Assembly (NCBI GenBank): GCA_020636905.1
Contig: JACJWX010000005.1
Location: forward strand, 78,687 to 142,686
Reading direction: 5' to 3'
From: Actinomycetota bacterium
GTDB taxonomy: Bacteria > Actinomycetota > Thermoleophilia > Miltoncostaeales > Miltoncostaeaceae
Length of the DNA stretch: 64,000 nt
In this document: piece by piece, positions 47,451-55,627 of the stretch
Position numbering within the stretch: the stretch's first letter is position 1
Layout: every line of letters starts with the position of its first letter
Notes under the pieces: model-generated
Databases searched by the model: none
What the model saw: only the letters and a program-made list of their open reading frames with translations
What the model was told of the DNA's origin: nothing
Position numbers and translations under genes: made by a program

Positions 47451-48509
47451 TCATCGCAGCGCCTCGATGAACGTCGCGAACAGGTAGCGGGCATCGTGCG
47501 GTCCCGGGCTCGCCTCCGGGTGGTACTGGACCGAACTCGCGGTGATCTCGGGTACGGCGATCCCCTCCACCGAGTCGTCGAACAGGCTCCGGCGGGTGAT
47601 CTGCACGCCGTCGGGCAGCGGCGAGGCGGCCACGGCGAATCCGTGGTTCTGAACCGTCACCTCGACCCGGTCGTCCTCGATCCGCCGCACGGGGTGGTTG
47701 GCGCCGCGGTGCCCGAAGGGCAGGCGTTCGGTCGCCATGCCGAGCGCGTGGCTCAGCATCTGATGCCCGAGGCAGATCCCGAAGATCGGGCGTTTGCCGA
47801 GCAGTCCGCGGACGGTCTCGATGACCGGCGTGACCGCCGCCGGATCGCCGGGTCCGTTGCTCACGAAGATCCCGTCGGGATCGCGGGCCAGGATCTCGTC
47901 GGCGGTCGTGCCGGCGGGGAGGATGTCGAGCCGGGCGCCGGCACGGACCAGGCCGGTGGCGATCGACCGCTTCATGCCGCAATCGATGGCGACGACGCGC
48001 GGCCCCGACTCACCCATGGTGCGGGCGGGCCCCGCGACCTCCGCGGTCAGGTCGCGGCCATCCAGCGTCGGATGCGCCCGGACCCGGTCGATGAGATCGG
48101 CCGCCGAGAGTTCGGTGCTGATTCCGCCGCGCATGGCCCCGCGGTCGCGCAGATGGCGGACCAGCCTGCGCGTGTCGACACCCTCCACCGCCACGATGCC
48201 CTGCCCGGTGAGCCAGTCGCACCACCCGGTCGTGCCGCCCGTTCCGGCCCGGTTTCCGGCACGGGCCATGATGACGCCGGGCGTCCAGGGGCGATCGCTC
48301 TCCATCGAGTGCGGCCCGGCACCGTAGTTGCCGATCATCGGCGCCGCGAAGGTCAGGATCTGCCCGTGGTACGACGGGTCCGTGACGGCTTCCTGGTACC
48401 CGGTCATCCCGGTCGTGAACACCATCTCGCCCAGCACCGTCCCGGGCGCGGCCACGCTGTGGGCCTCCAGCACCAGGCCGTCCTCGGTCACCACCACCGC
48501 GCGCGCCAT
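47451..48509 (-). CDS. carA: Carbamoyl phosphate synthase small (glutaminase) subunit
   Basis: 352-residue glutamine amidotransferase subunit. The N-terminal domain is TEDGLVLEAHSVAAPGTVLGEMVFTTGMTGYQEAVTDPSY, the class-I amidotransferase domain has the nucleophile Cys in IFGICLGHQMLSHALG and His/Glu in VQYHPEASPGPHD. ATG 48509 overlaps the isochorismatase stop by one base; GTG 48512 would overlap by four. Confidence 0.97.
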   Translation of the reverse strand: MARAVVVTEDGLVLEAHSVAAPGTVLGEMVFTTGMTGYQEAVTDPSYHGQILTFAAPMIGNYGAGPHSMESDRPWTPGVIMARAGNRAGTGGTTGWCDWLTGQGIVAVEGVDTRRLVRHLRDRGAMRGGISTELSAADLIDRVRAHPTLDGRDLTAEVAGPARTMGESGPRVVAIDCGMKRSIATGLVRAGARLDILPAGTTADEILARDPDGIFVSNGPGDPAAVTPVIETVRGLLGKRPIFGICLGHQMLSHALGMATERLPFGHRGANHPVRRIEDDRVEVTVQNHGFAVAASPLPDGVQITRRSLFDDSVEGIAVPEITASSVQYHPEASPGPHDARYLFATFIEALR

Positions 48510-49081
48510 CACTTCACCATCCGACTGATCGCCTTGAACGCGTCGGTTCCCGCGCCCTCCAACATTTCGAACAGCGCCATCTCGGCGCCCGTGGCCCGTG
48601 CACCGGCCTCGCGGCACCGCCCCAGGCCCAGCTGCCGGTTGGGCTCGACGCGGGCGCCGATCGCATCGGTGGCGACGCTGACCTCGTGGCCGTGCGCGAG
48701 CAGGTCGTGGACGGTCTGGTGCACGCAGACGTGCGCCTCGATGCCGCAGACCACCCAGCGACGCAGCCCGGTGGCCGCGACGGTCGCGTCGAACTCGTCG
48801 ACCCCGATGCACGAGAACCGGGTCTTCGCGATGCGCGGCGTGCCGTCCGGCAGGCGGCTCTCGAGTTCCGGGACGGTGGCGCCCAGCCCTTTCGGATACT
48901 GCTCGGACACGAGCACCGGCGCGCCCAGCAGCCCGAAGCCCTCCACGAGCAGGCCGCAGTGGCGCACCACCTCGTCGAACCGGTCGATCACGGGGCGGAA
49001 GCCCTCCTGGACATCGACGACGATGAGCCCGACCTCGCCGCGGCGCAGGAGGTCGGGATGCCGTCCGGTCAGTTCCGCCAT
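48509..49081 (-). CDS. Isochorismatase-like cysteine hydrolase inside the pyrimidine operon
   Basis: 190-residue hydrolase of the isochorismatase/nicotinamidase superfamily. The Asp-Lys-Cys triad appears as Asp in GLIVVDVQEGFRP, Lys in RIAKTRFSCIG and Cys in VVCGIEAHVCVHQTVHDLL, with the usual cis-peptide GIEAHVCV. ATG 49081 has GGAGG nine bases upstream. It overlaps pyrC by 13 bases and carA by one, so it is translated with them. Substrate unknown; amide hydrolysis of a pyrimidine-related or nicotinamide-like compound is conceivable. Confidence 0.88.
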   Translation of the reverse strand: MAELTGRHPDLLRRGEVGLIVVDVQEGFRPVIDRFDEVVRHCGLLVEGFGLLGAPVLVSEQYPKGLGATVPELESRLPDGTPRIAKTRFSCIGVDEFDATVAATGLRRWVVCGIEAHVCVHQTVHDLLAHGHEVSVATDAIGARVEPNRQLGLGRCREAGARATGAEMALFEMLEGAGTDAFKAISRMVK

Positions 49082-50367
49082 GCCCACTGCCCTCCCGCGA
49101 TCGTGGCCTGCACACGGCCCGTGAGTTCTCGGCCCAGGAACGCCGAGTTCCCGGACTTGCTGACGAACCCGTCGGCACCCACCGTCCAGGTCGCCTCGAG
49201 ATCGATCACCGCCAGGTTGGCCGGTGCGCCCTCGGCGAGCGTCGGTTCGGGGAGATCGATGACCCGGGCGGCGTCGCCGCTCATGCGCCGCACCAGCACT
49301 TCCAGCGACACGCGCCCGGTCAGCACGAGCTCCGTGTACAGCGCCGCGAACGCCGTTTCGAGTCCGGTCACGCCGAACGGCGCCTCCTCGAACGGCTGCT
49401 CCTTCTCACTCGCCCCGTGGGGCGCGTGGTCGGTCGCCACGCAGTCGATGGTGCCGTCGAGCAGTGCCTCAATGAGGGCCTCGCGATCGTCCCGCCCCCG
49501 CAGCGGCGGGTTCATCTTCCGCGTCGCCGCGTCCAGCGATTCGACGTCCTCGTCGATGAGCAGCAGGTGGTGGGGGCTCACCTCGGCGGTCACGGCCACG
49601 CCGAGCTGCTTCCCGCGCCGGACCTCGTCGACGGTCTCACGCGCTGAGACGTGGCAGATGTGGATCCGGCCGGACTCGTACCTGGCGAGCAGCACATCGC
49701 GCCCCACCGCGACGGCCTCCGAGACGGCGGGGATGCCGCTGACGCCCAGCCGGGCCGAGACGGCCCCTTCGTGCATGGCCCCCGTCCCGGACAGTGCCCG
49801 GTCCTCCTCGTGGAGCACGAGCACCAGCCCCGCCAGGTGCTGGTACTGCAGCGCCCGTCGGAAGACGGCGGCGTCACCCACCGGGACACCGTCGTCGGAC
49901 AGCGCGACCGCACCGATGCGCGCGAGTTCCGCGGCGTCCGTGAGTTGCTGACCCTCCTGCCCCTTGGTGATCGCGCAGATCATCCCCACCGGGATCACCG
50001 CGTCGCGTTCGGCGAGCTCCAGCAGGCGCGTCAGGTCCTCGGCGTCGTCGACCGGCGGCTGGGTGTTCGGCATCGCGGCGATCGCCACGTACCCGCCGGA
50101 GGCGCCGGCGCGACTGCCGGAGGCCAGATCCTCCAGGTCTTCCCGGCCCGGCGTCCGCAGATGGACGTGGGGGTCGACGAACCCCGGCACGATGACCATG
50201 CCGGCGGCATCGACACGTTCGAGCCCGTCCGGGTCGCCCCCGATCACGCCGTCACGCACCACGAGGTCGGCGACCTCGTTGATGCCGGCGATCGGGTCGA
50301 GCAGGCGGGCCCCGGTGAAGACCGCCGAGGCGGCCGGGCCGGGCCGCTGGACCAGGCGCCCGCTCAT
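49069..50367 (-). CDS. pyrC: Dihydroorotase
   Basis: Zinc amidohydrolase closing carbamoyl aspartate to dihydroorotate, class I type of 432 residues. Metal motifs: VDPHVHLRTPG, the VLHEE and HICHVSARE histidines, NPPLR substrate loop and TDHAPH with the catalytic Asp. ATG 50367 overlaps the pyrB stop (ATGA). Confidence 0.97.
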   Translation of the reverse strand: MSGRLVQRPGPAASAVFTGARLLDPIAGINEVADLVVRDGVIGGDPDGLERVDAAGMVIVPGFVDPHVHLRTPGREDLEDLASGSRAGASGGYVAIAAMPNTQPPVDDAEDLTRLLELAERDAVIPVGMICAITKGQEGQQLTDAAELARIGAVALSDDGVPVGDAAVFRRALQYQHLAGLVLVLHEEDRALSGTGAMHEGAVSARLGVSGIPAVSEAVAVGRDVLLARYESGRIHICHVSARETVDEVRRGKQLGVAVTAEVSPHHLLLIDEDVESLDAATRKMNPPLRGRDDREALIEALLDGTIDCVATDHAPHGASEKEQPFEEAPFGVTGLETAFAALYTELVLTGRVSLEVLVRRMSGDAARVIDLPEPTLAEGAPANLAVIDLEATWTVGADGFVSKSGNSAFLGRELTGRVQATIAGGQWAWRN

Positions 50368-51317
50368 GCGGCGACCGCCTCGTCCACCGCGTCCGAACCC
50401 TTGCGGGTGCCGGGTTCGGTCAGCAGGTCGAACATGACGGCCATGCGTACGATCATTCCACTCTCCACCTGGGTCGTGACCAGTGCCGTGGGGTCGTCGG
50501 CGAGGTCGTCCGTGATCTCGACACCCCGATTCATCGGCCCCGCGTGCATCACGAGCTGCCCCGGACGGAGGCGGTGGTGGCCGATGCCGTATTCGGTGGC
50601 GTACTCCCGCAGGGACGGGACGAACCCGCCCTTGCCCATCCGTTCGTGCTGCATGCGGAGCGCGTAGACGACGTCGGCGTCGCCGATGTCGCGGATGTCG
50701 TAGCTGACGTCGACACCCAGGCCTTCGGCGGCGCCGCGGGGCATCAGTGTGGGCGGGGTCACGAACGTGACCTTCGCGCCCATGGTGCGCAACGCGGTCG
50801 CCCCGGAGCGCGCGACCCTGGAGTGCAGGACATCGCCCACGAAGGCCACGTGGAGCCCTTCGAGCGTCCCGGTGGCGCGGCGGAGCGTGTAGAGGTCGAG
50901 CAGCGCCTGGGTGGGGTGCTCGTGTTTGCCGTCGCCGGCGTTGATGACCGCCGCGTCGGTGTGCCTGGCGGCGACGACGCACGCTCCGGCGGCCCGATGC
51001 CGGATGACCAGGATGTCGGGTCGGTAGGCGTTCAGGGTCAGGACGGTGTCCTTGAGGGTTTCGCCCTTGTCGACGGAGCTGCCGGAACCCTTCACGTTGA
51101 CGACGTCGGCGCTCATCCGCTTTCCAGCGAGCTCGAAGCTGGTGGCCGTTCGGGTCGAGCTCTCGAAGAACATGTTGATGATGGCGCGTCCCCGGAGGGT
51201 CGGCACCTTCTTGATGTCCCTCGCCATCACCTCGGCGAAGCGGTTGGACGTCTCGAGGATGCGGGCGATGTCGTCCCGGTCGAGATCCGCGATGGCGATG
51301 AGTGAGCGTCGGCTCAT
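50364..51317 (-). CDS. pyrB: Aspartate carbamoyltransferase catalytic subunit
   Basis: 317-residue enzyme making carbamoyl aspartate. Signature FFESSTRTATSFELAGKRM (STRT phosphate site), VIRHRAAGA, and the aspartate-site HAGPMNRGVEI. No pyrI regulatory chain is present. Coupled to pyrR (ATGA overlap). Confidence 0.98.
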   Translation of the reverse strand: MSRRSLIAIADLDRDDIARILETSNRFAEVMARDIKKVPTLRGRAIINMFFESSTRTATSFELAGKRMSADVVNVKGSGSSVDKGETLKDTVLTLNAYRPDILVIRHRAAGACVVAARHTDAAVINAGDGKHEHPTQALLDLYTLRRATGTLEGLHVAFVGDVLHSRVARSGATALRTMGAKVTFVTPPTLMPRGAAEGLGVDVSYDIRDIGDADVVYALRMQHERMGKGGFVPSLREYATEYGIGHHRLRPGQLVMHAGPMNRGVEITDDLADDPTALVTTQVESGMIVRMAVMFDLLTEPGTRKGSDAVDEAVAA

Positions 51318-51862
51318 TGGGCCTCCGGTGTGACCAGCAGGATCTCGTCGGCACCATCGATCTCGGTGAGCCGCACCCGCACGCGCTCCGTGCGCGCGGT
51401 TGGCAGGTTCCGGCCCACGAAATCGGGTCGGATGGGAAGCTCGCGGTGGCCGCGGTCGACGAGCACGGCCAGCTGGACCATCGGGGGCCGCCCGAAGTCG
51501 AACAGCGCGTCGATGGCCGCGCGGATGGTGCGCCCGGTGTAGAGCACGTCGTCGACCAGGATCACGGGGCCGTCCGAGAGCGATCGGGGGAACACGGTCT
51601 CGCCCACGACCGGGAGCGCGCCCATGGCGACGTCGTCGCGGTAGAGGCCGATGTCCAGCGTCCCCAGCGGCGGGCGTGTCCCGGTGAACCGCTCGATGTG
51701 ATCGACCAGACGCGCGGCGAGCGGCACACCACGCGTGTGGATGCCGGCCAGCATGATCTCGGTGGGATCGGCGTGCGCCTCGACGATCTCGTGGGCGATG
51801 CGGGCGACGGTCCGGCGGAACTGATCCGCGTCGACGAGCTGTTTGACGTTGCCCTCGCTCAT
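51314..51862 (-). CDS. pyrR: Pyrimidine operon regulator PyrR
   Basis: UMP-dependent RNA-binding regulator with weak uracil phosphoribosyltransferase activity. 182 residues: IMLAGIHTRGVPLAARL, the PRPP motif VILVDDVLYTGRTIRAAIDAL and VQLAVLVDRGHRELPIRPDFVGRNL. It heads the operon and its own leader carries a PyrR site. ATG 51862 has no clear SD and sits in the loop of a small hairpin. Confidence 0.97.
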   Translation of the reverse strand: MSEGNVKQLVDADQFRRTVARIAHEIVEAHADPTEIMLAGIHTRGVPLAARLVDHIERFTGTRPPLGTLDIGLYRDDVAMGALPVVGETVFPRSLSDGPVILVDDVLYTGRTIRAAIDALFDFGRPPMVQLAVLVDRGHRELPIRPDFVGRNLPTARTERVRVRLTEIDGADEILLVTPEAQ

Positions 51863-51903
51863 GGGCGAGGCATCCGGATGTCGAGCATGTGGTGCGATCC
51901 TTT

Positions 51904-51921
51904 CCGACCTCACGGGGCCGG
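51904..51921 (-). promoter_or_regulatory. PyrR-binding RNA hairpin in the pyrR leader
   Basis: The transcribed strand reads CCGGCCCCGTGAGGTCGG: a six-pair stem (one G-U) closing the hexaloop CCGUGA, which fits the CNGNGA loop and GG-U/C flank of PyrR sites in Bacillus and mycobacteria. It is preceded by TTTAA and followed by GAAAGGAT, also like the Bacillus element. It lies 41 bases before the start codon; no clear terminator follows, so translational control is likelier than attenuation. Confidence 0.8.
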
Positions 51922-51922
51922 G

Positions 51923-52945
51923 TTAAAGGCGGCGATCTCCGGGGAGGCTATCAGCGGCCCCTGACACGATGTCGGGCGGCGCCGGTTCGGCCGGCGGCCC
52001 GTTCCGCGGGGCACGGTGATGGACCACCGCACCGCGCTCCGGATACGGGATCTCCAGCCGGTCGAAGTCCCTGGGGGTGATGGTGTTCGGGAACACGGCC
52101 CGTGCCTCGTCGCGCACCTCGCGTGGCATCACCCGGCTGCTGATGTGGGTCAGGGCGAGGAGCCCGACCCCCGCGGTGGCGGCGACCTGTGCGGCTTCGG
52201 CCGCGGTGGAGTGATGCGTTTCGGCCGCACGTTCCCGATCGACCGCCGTGAAGGTGGCCTCGTGGACGAGCACCGTCGCGCCCGCGGCCGCCTGGACGGT
52301 CGCGGCGCACGGTTCGGTGTCGCCGGTGAGCACCACCAGGCGTCCGTGCCGGGGCTCACCGAGCACCTGCTCGGACGTGACGGTGCGGCCGTCGACGGTC
52401 ACCGGGTTCCCGCGCTGCAGCTCACCGAACAGCGGTCCCTCGGGGACACCGAGATCGCGGGCGACGGCGACGTCGAAGGCCCCGGGCCGATCATCCTCGA
52501 TCAGGGCGTATCCGACCGAGGTGACGCCGTGGCTCGTCTCGAAGGCCTCGATGCGGGCGCCCTGGTCCCGCCACGCCGCCCCGCCGGGGCCGACCTCCAT
52601 CACCTCGACCGCGTAGGTGAGCCGGCCGATCACCGGCTGGAGCTCGTCGAGGAGCCGCTGGAAGCCCCTCGGCCCGACGAGCGCGAGGGGGGTGTCCCGT
52701 CCGCGAAGCGCGTAGGTCTTGAGCAGTCCGGGGATGCCGAGGATGTGGTCGGCATGGAGGTGCGTGATGAACACGGCGTCCAGGTCGACGAGTCCGATAC
52801 CCGACCGCAGCAGCTGGCGCTGGGTGCCCTCTCCGCAGTCCACCAGGAACCGGTGACCCCCGCGGGTGATGAGCGTCGCCGCGGTTCCCCGCACGGCGGT
52901 GGGCACCGACGCGGCGGTGCCGAGAAAGGTGAGCGACAGGTCCAC
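51923..52945 (-). CDS. rnz: Ribonuclease Z
   Basis: tRNA 3'-end endonuclease of the metallo-beta-lactamase fold, 340 residues. LSLTFLGTAASVPTAVRGTAA opening, zinc motif FITHLHADHILGIPGLL, further ligands in VLTGDTEPC and LALTHISSR. GTG 52945 lies six bases after TAGGCT. The 3' end carries the pyr promoter. Confidence 0.93.
   Translation of the reverse strand: MDLSLTFLGTAASVPTAVRGTAATLITRGGHRFLVDCGEGTQRQLLRSGIGLVDLDAVFITHLHADHILGIPGLLKTYALRGRDTPLALVGPRGFQRLLDELQPVIGRLTYAVEVMEVGPGGAAWRDQGARIEAFETSHGVTSVGYALIEDDRPGAFDVAVARDLGVPEGPLFGELQRGNPVTVDGRTVTSEQVLGEPRHGRLVVLTGDTEPCAATVQAAAGATVLVHEATFTAVDRERAAETHHSTAAEAAQVAATAGVGLLALTHISSRVMPREVRDEARAVFPNTITPRDFDRLEIPYPERGAVVHHRAPRNGPPAEPAPPDIVSGAADSLPGDRRL
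51945..51953 (-). promoter_or_regulatory. Candidate extended -10 promoter for the pyr operon
   Basis: TGATAGCCT (TGnTAnnnT) within the end of rnz, giving a leader of about 75 bases that contains the PyrR hairpin. Confidence 0.45.
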
Positions 52946-52951
52946 CCCGTG

Positions 52952-52957
52952 AGCCTA
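52952..52957 (-). promoter_or_regulatory. Leaderless -10 box for rnz
   Basis: TAGGCT six bases before GTG 52945, overlapping the end of the phosphoesterase gene spacer. Confidence 0.5.
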
Positions 52958-53464
52958 TGGACCGTCCAGGACGATGATCTCGATCTCCGCGGGCCGGTCC
53001 GCGTGAAGCACGAGGGTCGCCATGGTGTGGTGCGGCTGGCGGCGGCGATCGGTCGCGCTGCCGGGGTTCAGGATGAAGAACCCGTCGGGAGCGCGTTCCA
53101 CCAGCGGGATGTGGCTGTGGCCGAAGATCACCCCGTCGGCATCCGGGAAGGCCCGCCGGAGCCGCTCCAGCCGCCCGTCCCTGAGCCCGGCGTCATGGAC
53201 CACGGCGATGGTCTGCCCGTGCGCGCGAACACTCGTGTGGCGCGGAAGCACGTCGCACACCTGGGCGGTGTCGACGTTTCCGTGGACGGCGACCACGGGC
53301 GTGCCAAGGGCGCGCAGGGCCGCGACGGCGTCGAGGTCTGCGTGGTCACCCGCGTGGATCACCATGTCGGCCTCCTGGATCAGCGCGACGCAACGCTCCG
53401 GGAGGTGAGAACCCCGAGCCGGGAAGTGCGTGTCCGAAAGGACGGCGATGCGGGTGGTCTCCAT
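52955..53464 (-). CDS. YfcE/MJ0936-type metallophosphoesterase
   Basis: 169-residue calcineurin-like phosphodiesterase. Metal motifs in order: IAVLSDTHFP, VIHAGDHADL, VHGNVD and VIFGHSHIP, with a final LNPGSATDRR. Substrate unknown (small phosphodiesters in studied relatives). ATG 53464 begins the first beta strand. Ends nine bases before rnz begins. Confidence 0.92.
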   Translation of the reverse strand: METTRIAVLSDTHFPARGSHLPERCVALIQEADMVIHAGDHADLDAVAALRALGTPVVAVHGNVDTAQVCDVLPRHTSVRAHGQTIAVVHDAGLRDGRLERLRRAFPDADGVIFGHSHIPLVERAPDGFFILNPGSATDRRRQPHHTMATLVLHADRPAEIEIIVLDGP

Positions 53465-53554
53465 GGCGGCATCATCCCGCGTCGGGCACCGGATTGCTGG
53501 CGGCCGGAACCCGGGCCGTGCCGCCCCCGCGAAGGGGCGCGCGCCGTGAGGCGC

Positions 53555-53560
53555 TATCAT
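53555..53560 (+). promoter_or_regulatory. -10 box for tRNA-Arg
   Basis: TATCAT ten bases before the mature 5' end of the tRNA. Confidence 0.5.
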
Positions 53561-53570
53561 GCCCCGACTT

Positions 53571-53643
<73 letters not shown>

Positions 53644-53931
53644 CTGCCCGATCGCGCGTGGCGGGGCACGCGAGCACCCCTCGAAGCGCGCTCCACGGTT
53701 CCGTCGCCGGTCGGGGTCACCGCCGAACGTGTGCTGACGCCGAGCGCCTGCCGGTCCTCATCTCACACAGACCGTCCGACTCACGTTCGGGTCATCGAGT
53801 GAGTCTCTGTTCGACGGCCGATCGGCGGGCGGATCATCACGGCCGGCTCTCGGACGCCGCCGCGATCAGCAGTGGGACCGCGACCCATCAACGTGATTAA
53901 CCAAGGTTGGCCAAGCATCTACGTTCGAAGC
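53644..53931. other. Gap between tRNA-Arg and the toxin-antitoxin pair
   Basis: No convincing gene. It holds an inverted repeat GACTCAC/GTGAGTC (53778-53805, 14-base loop) and visibly more A/T than its surroundings towards 53890-53930. No copy of the tRNA 3' end was found. Confidence 0.5.
53901..53925 (+). promoter_or_regulatory. Promoter and likely autoregulatory operator of the toxin-antitoxin pair
   Basis: TACGTT (53920-53925) lies six bases before the antitoxin GTG. Just upstream, CCAAGGTTGGCCAA (53901-53914) contains nested inverted repeats (CCAA-GG-TTGG and TTGGCCAA) fitting an operator for a Phd-type repressor. Confidence 0.5.
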
Positions 53932-54180
53932 GTGCGCGTAAACGTCGGACAGGCGAAGACGGATCTGTCGAAGCTCCTGGCGCGAGTCGAGGCTGGACTT
54001 CCGGTGGAGATCGCGCGCGATGGGGTGCCCGTCGCGCGCCTCGTTCCCATCACCGAGGGAGAGCGCCCCGGAGCACGGTTCGTGGCGGCGCGAGGCGCGC
54101 TCGCCGGTTCCATCCTGGTCGGCGACGATTTCGAGTTCACGGAGGCCGAACTCGACGAATTGCTCGATGCGGATCCGTGA
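53932..54180 (+). CDS. Phd/YefM-type antitoxin
   Basis: 82-residue antitoxin: VRVNVGQAKTDLSKLLARVEAGLPVEIARDGVPVARLVPI is the complete Phd/YefM DNA-binding fold, and the acidic C-terminus (FTEAELDELLDADP) should cover the toxin. GTG 53932 is chosen from the TACGTT spacing; a GTG at 53872 would add 20 residues. Stop overlaps the toxin start (GTGA). Confidence 0.92.
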   Translation: MRVNVGQAKTDLSKLLARVEAGLPVEIARDGVPVARLVPITEGERPGARFVAARGALAGSILVGDDFEFTEAELDELLDADP

Positions 54181-54551
54181 ATCTCCTGCTCGACACCCAA
54201 GTGGTGCTGTGGCAGCTCGGCGGCACGCGTGAGCTGTCCGACGATGCGCTGACCGCCATCTCCGCCGCCGACGGCCTCTACGTGAGCACCGTGTCGTTCG
54301 CGGAGATCGGAGTGAAGGTCGCCCTGGGGAAACTCTCCGTGCCGGACGAGATCGTCGACGCGACGATCGCGGCCGGGGTGCGGCTGCTGCCGCTCGACGC
54401 GGAACACGGACCGGCCGTCGGCGCCCTTCCCCTGCTCCACCGCGACCCGTTCGACCGGCTCTTGATCGCCCAGGCGACGGCCGAGGACCTCGCCATCGTC
54501 ACCGCGGACCGCCGCATCGCCGCGTACCCCGTGCCGACCGTCCTGGCGTAG
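54177..54551 (+). CDS. PIN-domain ribonuclease toxin (VapC-like)
   Basis: 124-residue PIN domain. The acidic metal-binding residues are Asp6 (LLLDTQVVLW), Glu43 (SFAEIG), Asp93 (RDPFDRLLIAQ) and Asp111 (VTADRRI), all present, so it is probably active. The RNA target is unknown. Translationally coupled to the antitoxin. Confidence 0.93.
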   Translation: MNLLLDTQVVLWQLGGTRELSDDALTAISAADGLYVSTVSFAEIGVKVALGKLSVPDEIVDATIAAGVRLLPLDAEHGPAVGALPLLHRDPFDRLLIAQATAEDLAIVTADRRIAAYPVPTVLA

Positions 54552-54576
54552 GAGCCTGTAGGAGAAGCCGGCCGGC

Positions 54577-55557
54577 TCAGCGCAGGGTGCTGCCGATCAG
54601 CGTCGGCGGCCGTAAGCCCAGGAAGAAGATCCCCGGCAGTCCCCGCGTCTCGAATCCGCGACTCGGGTTGGAACGGAGCGCCGAGTTCATGAGGCTCGCG
54701 GTACCGGTGCGGTTGTTGCTGACGAAGAAGACGGCGCCACCACCCTCGTTCGCCACGTTGCCGGTGAAGGTGCTGCGGATCACCCGCAGGGTCATGAGGT
54801 TGCCGTCCATGTACACGGCACCCCCGTTGCCGCCGCCCGGGGTTCCCGCCCGAGCCGGGTTCGCGCCGCGTCCGATGGCGCGGTTGCCCCGGAAGGTGCT
54901 GTCCTGGATCACCCACGACACGCCGATGCTGCTGAGGGCGCCACCGTTGGCGCAGCGCCCGCCGGCGAATGTGCTCTTCACGACCCGCACCGGACGGTTG
55001 CGGTACTGGCTGAGCACCCGGATGGCCGCCCCGCCAAGGTCGGGACCGGTGGAATCGCAGCGGTTCGCCAGGAATGTCGAGTTGATCACCGTGAGCTGCC
55101 CGCCGCGGACGAACACCGCGCCCCCTCCGCCGCCCTCCTCGCGTTGCCCGGTGCTGTTGCCGCGGACGAATCGCATGTTCCGGATCACCATCGTGGGCGT
55201 GGCCTGGTCCTGGCAGTGGCTCGTGGTCCACGTCTGTGCCGGATCGCAGGTGTTCTGGTACAGGATCCGCCGCCGTCCCATCCCGCTGAGGGTCACCTTG
55301 CCGCCGCCGTCCAGGATCAGACGCGGATTGGTGTTCCGCACCTTCGCGGTGCGACGCATCTTGATGACGACCGGCCTGGCCCCGCAGTTGAACCGCACGA
55401 GCCCGCCGCGGGACACCGCCCGCTCGACGGCCGGCGACGTGCACGACGCCGGGGTCCCGCTGCCGACCGTACGGGTGGGCAACGCGGTCGCCTGGCCACA
55501 CCACACGAGGGCGAGCAGCAACGGAATCGACAGCAGCGGGGCACGACGCGGCGTCAT
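54577..55557 (-). CDS. Secreted right-handed beta-helix protein
   Basis: 326 residues with a signal peptide (LLSIPLLLALVWCGQATA) and then parallel beta-helix repeats: NTNPRLILDGGGKVTLSG, MVIRNMRFVRGN, LTVINSTFLANR, RVVKSTFAGGR, WVIQDSTFRGNRA, LRVIRSTFTGNVANEGGGAVFF. This is the pectin-lyase-like or polymorphic-outer-membrane-like pattern of secreted actinobacterial proteins; no catalytic residues could be assigned. A TAGGGT box seven bases before ATG 55557 suggests a leaderless transcript. Last of the minus-strand surface genes. Confidence 0.82.
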   Translation of the reverse strand: MTPRRAPLLSIPLLLALVWCGQATALPTRTVGSGTPASCTSPAVERAVSRGGLVRFNCGARPVVIKMRRTAKVRNTNPRLILDGGGKVTLSGMGRRRILYQNTCDPAQTWTTSHCQDQATPTMVIRNMRFVRGNSTGQREEGGGGGAVFVRGGQLTVINSTFLANRCDSTGPDLGGAAIRVLSQYRNRPVRVVKSTFAGGRCANGGALSSIGVSWVIQDSTFRGNRAIGRGANPARAGTPGGGNGGAVYMDGNLMTLRVIRSTFTGNVANEGGGAVFFVSNNRTGTASLMNSALRSNPSRGFETRGLPGIFFLGLRPPTLIGSTLR

Positions 55558-55564
55558 GCCGAGG

Positions 55565-55570
55565 ACCCTA
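55565..55570 (-). promoter_or_regulatory. Leaderless -10 box for the beta-helix gene
   Basis: TAGGGT seven bases before ATG 55557. Confidence 0.4.
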
Positions 55571-55627
55571 CCCCGGCACGGCGACGGGCCGCACGGCCGA
55601 CGGTTCCGGCCGGTCACGCGCCCGACG

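Noticed and set aside
53778..53805. Inverted repeat GACTCAC/GTGAGTC as a terminator
   Set aside because: Seven pairs with a 14-base loop and no T-run; too weak to call.
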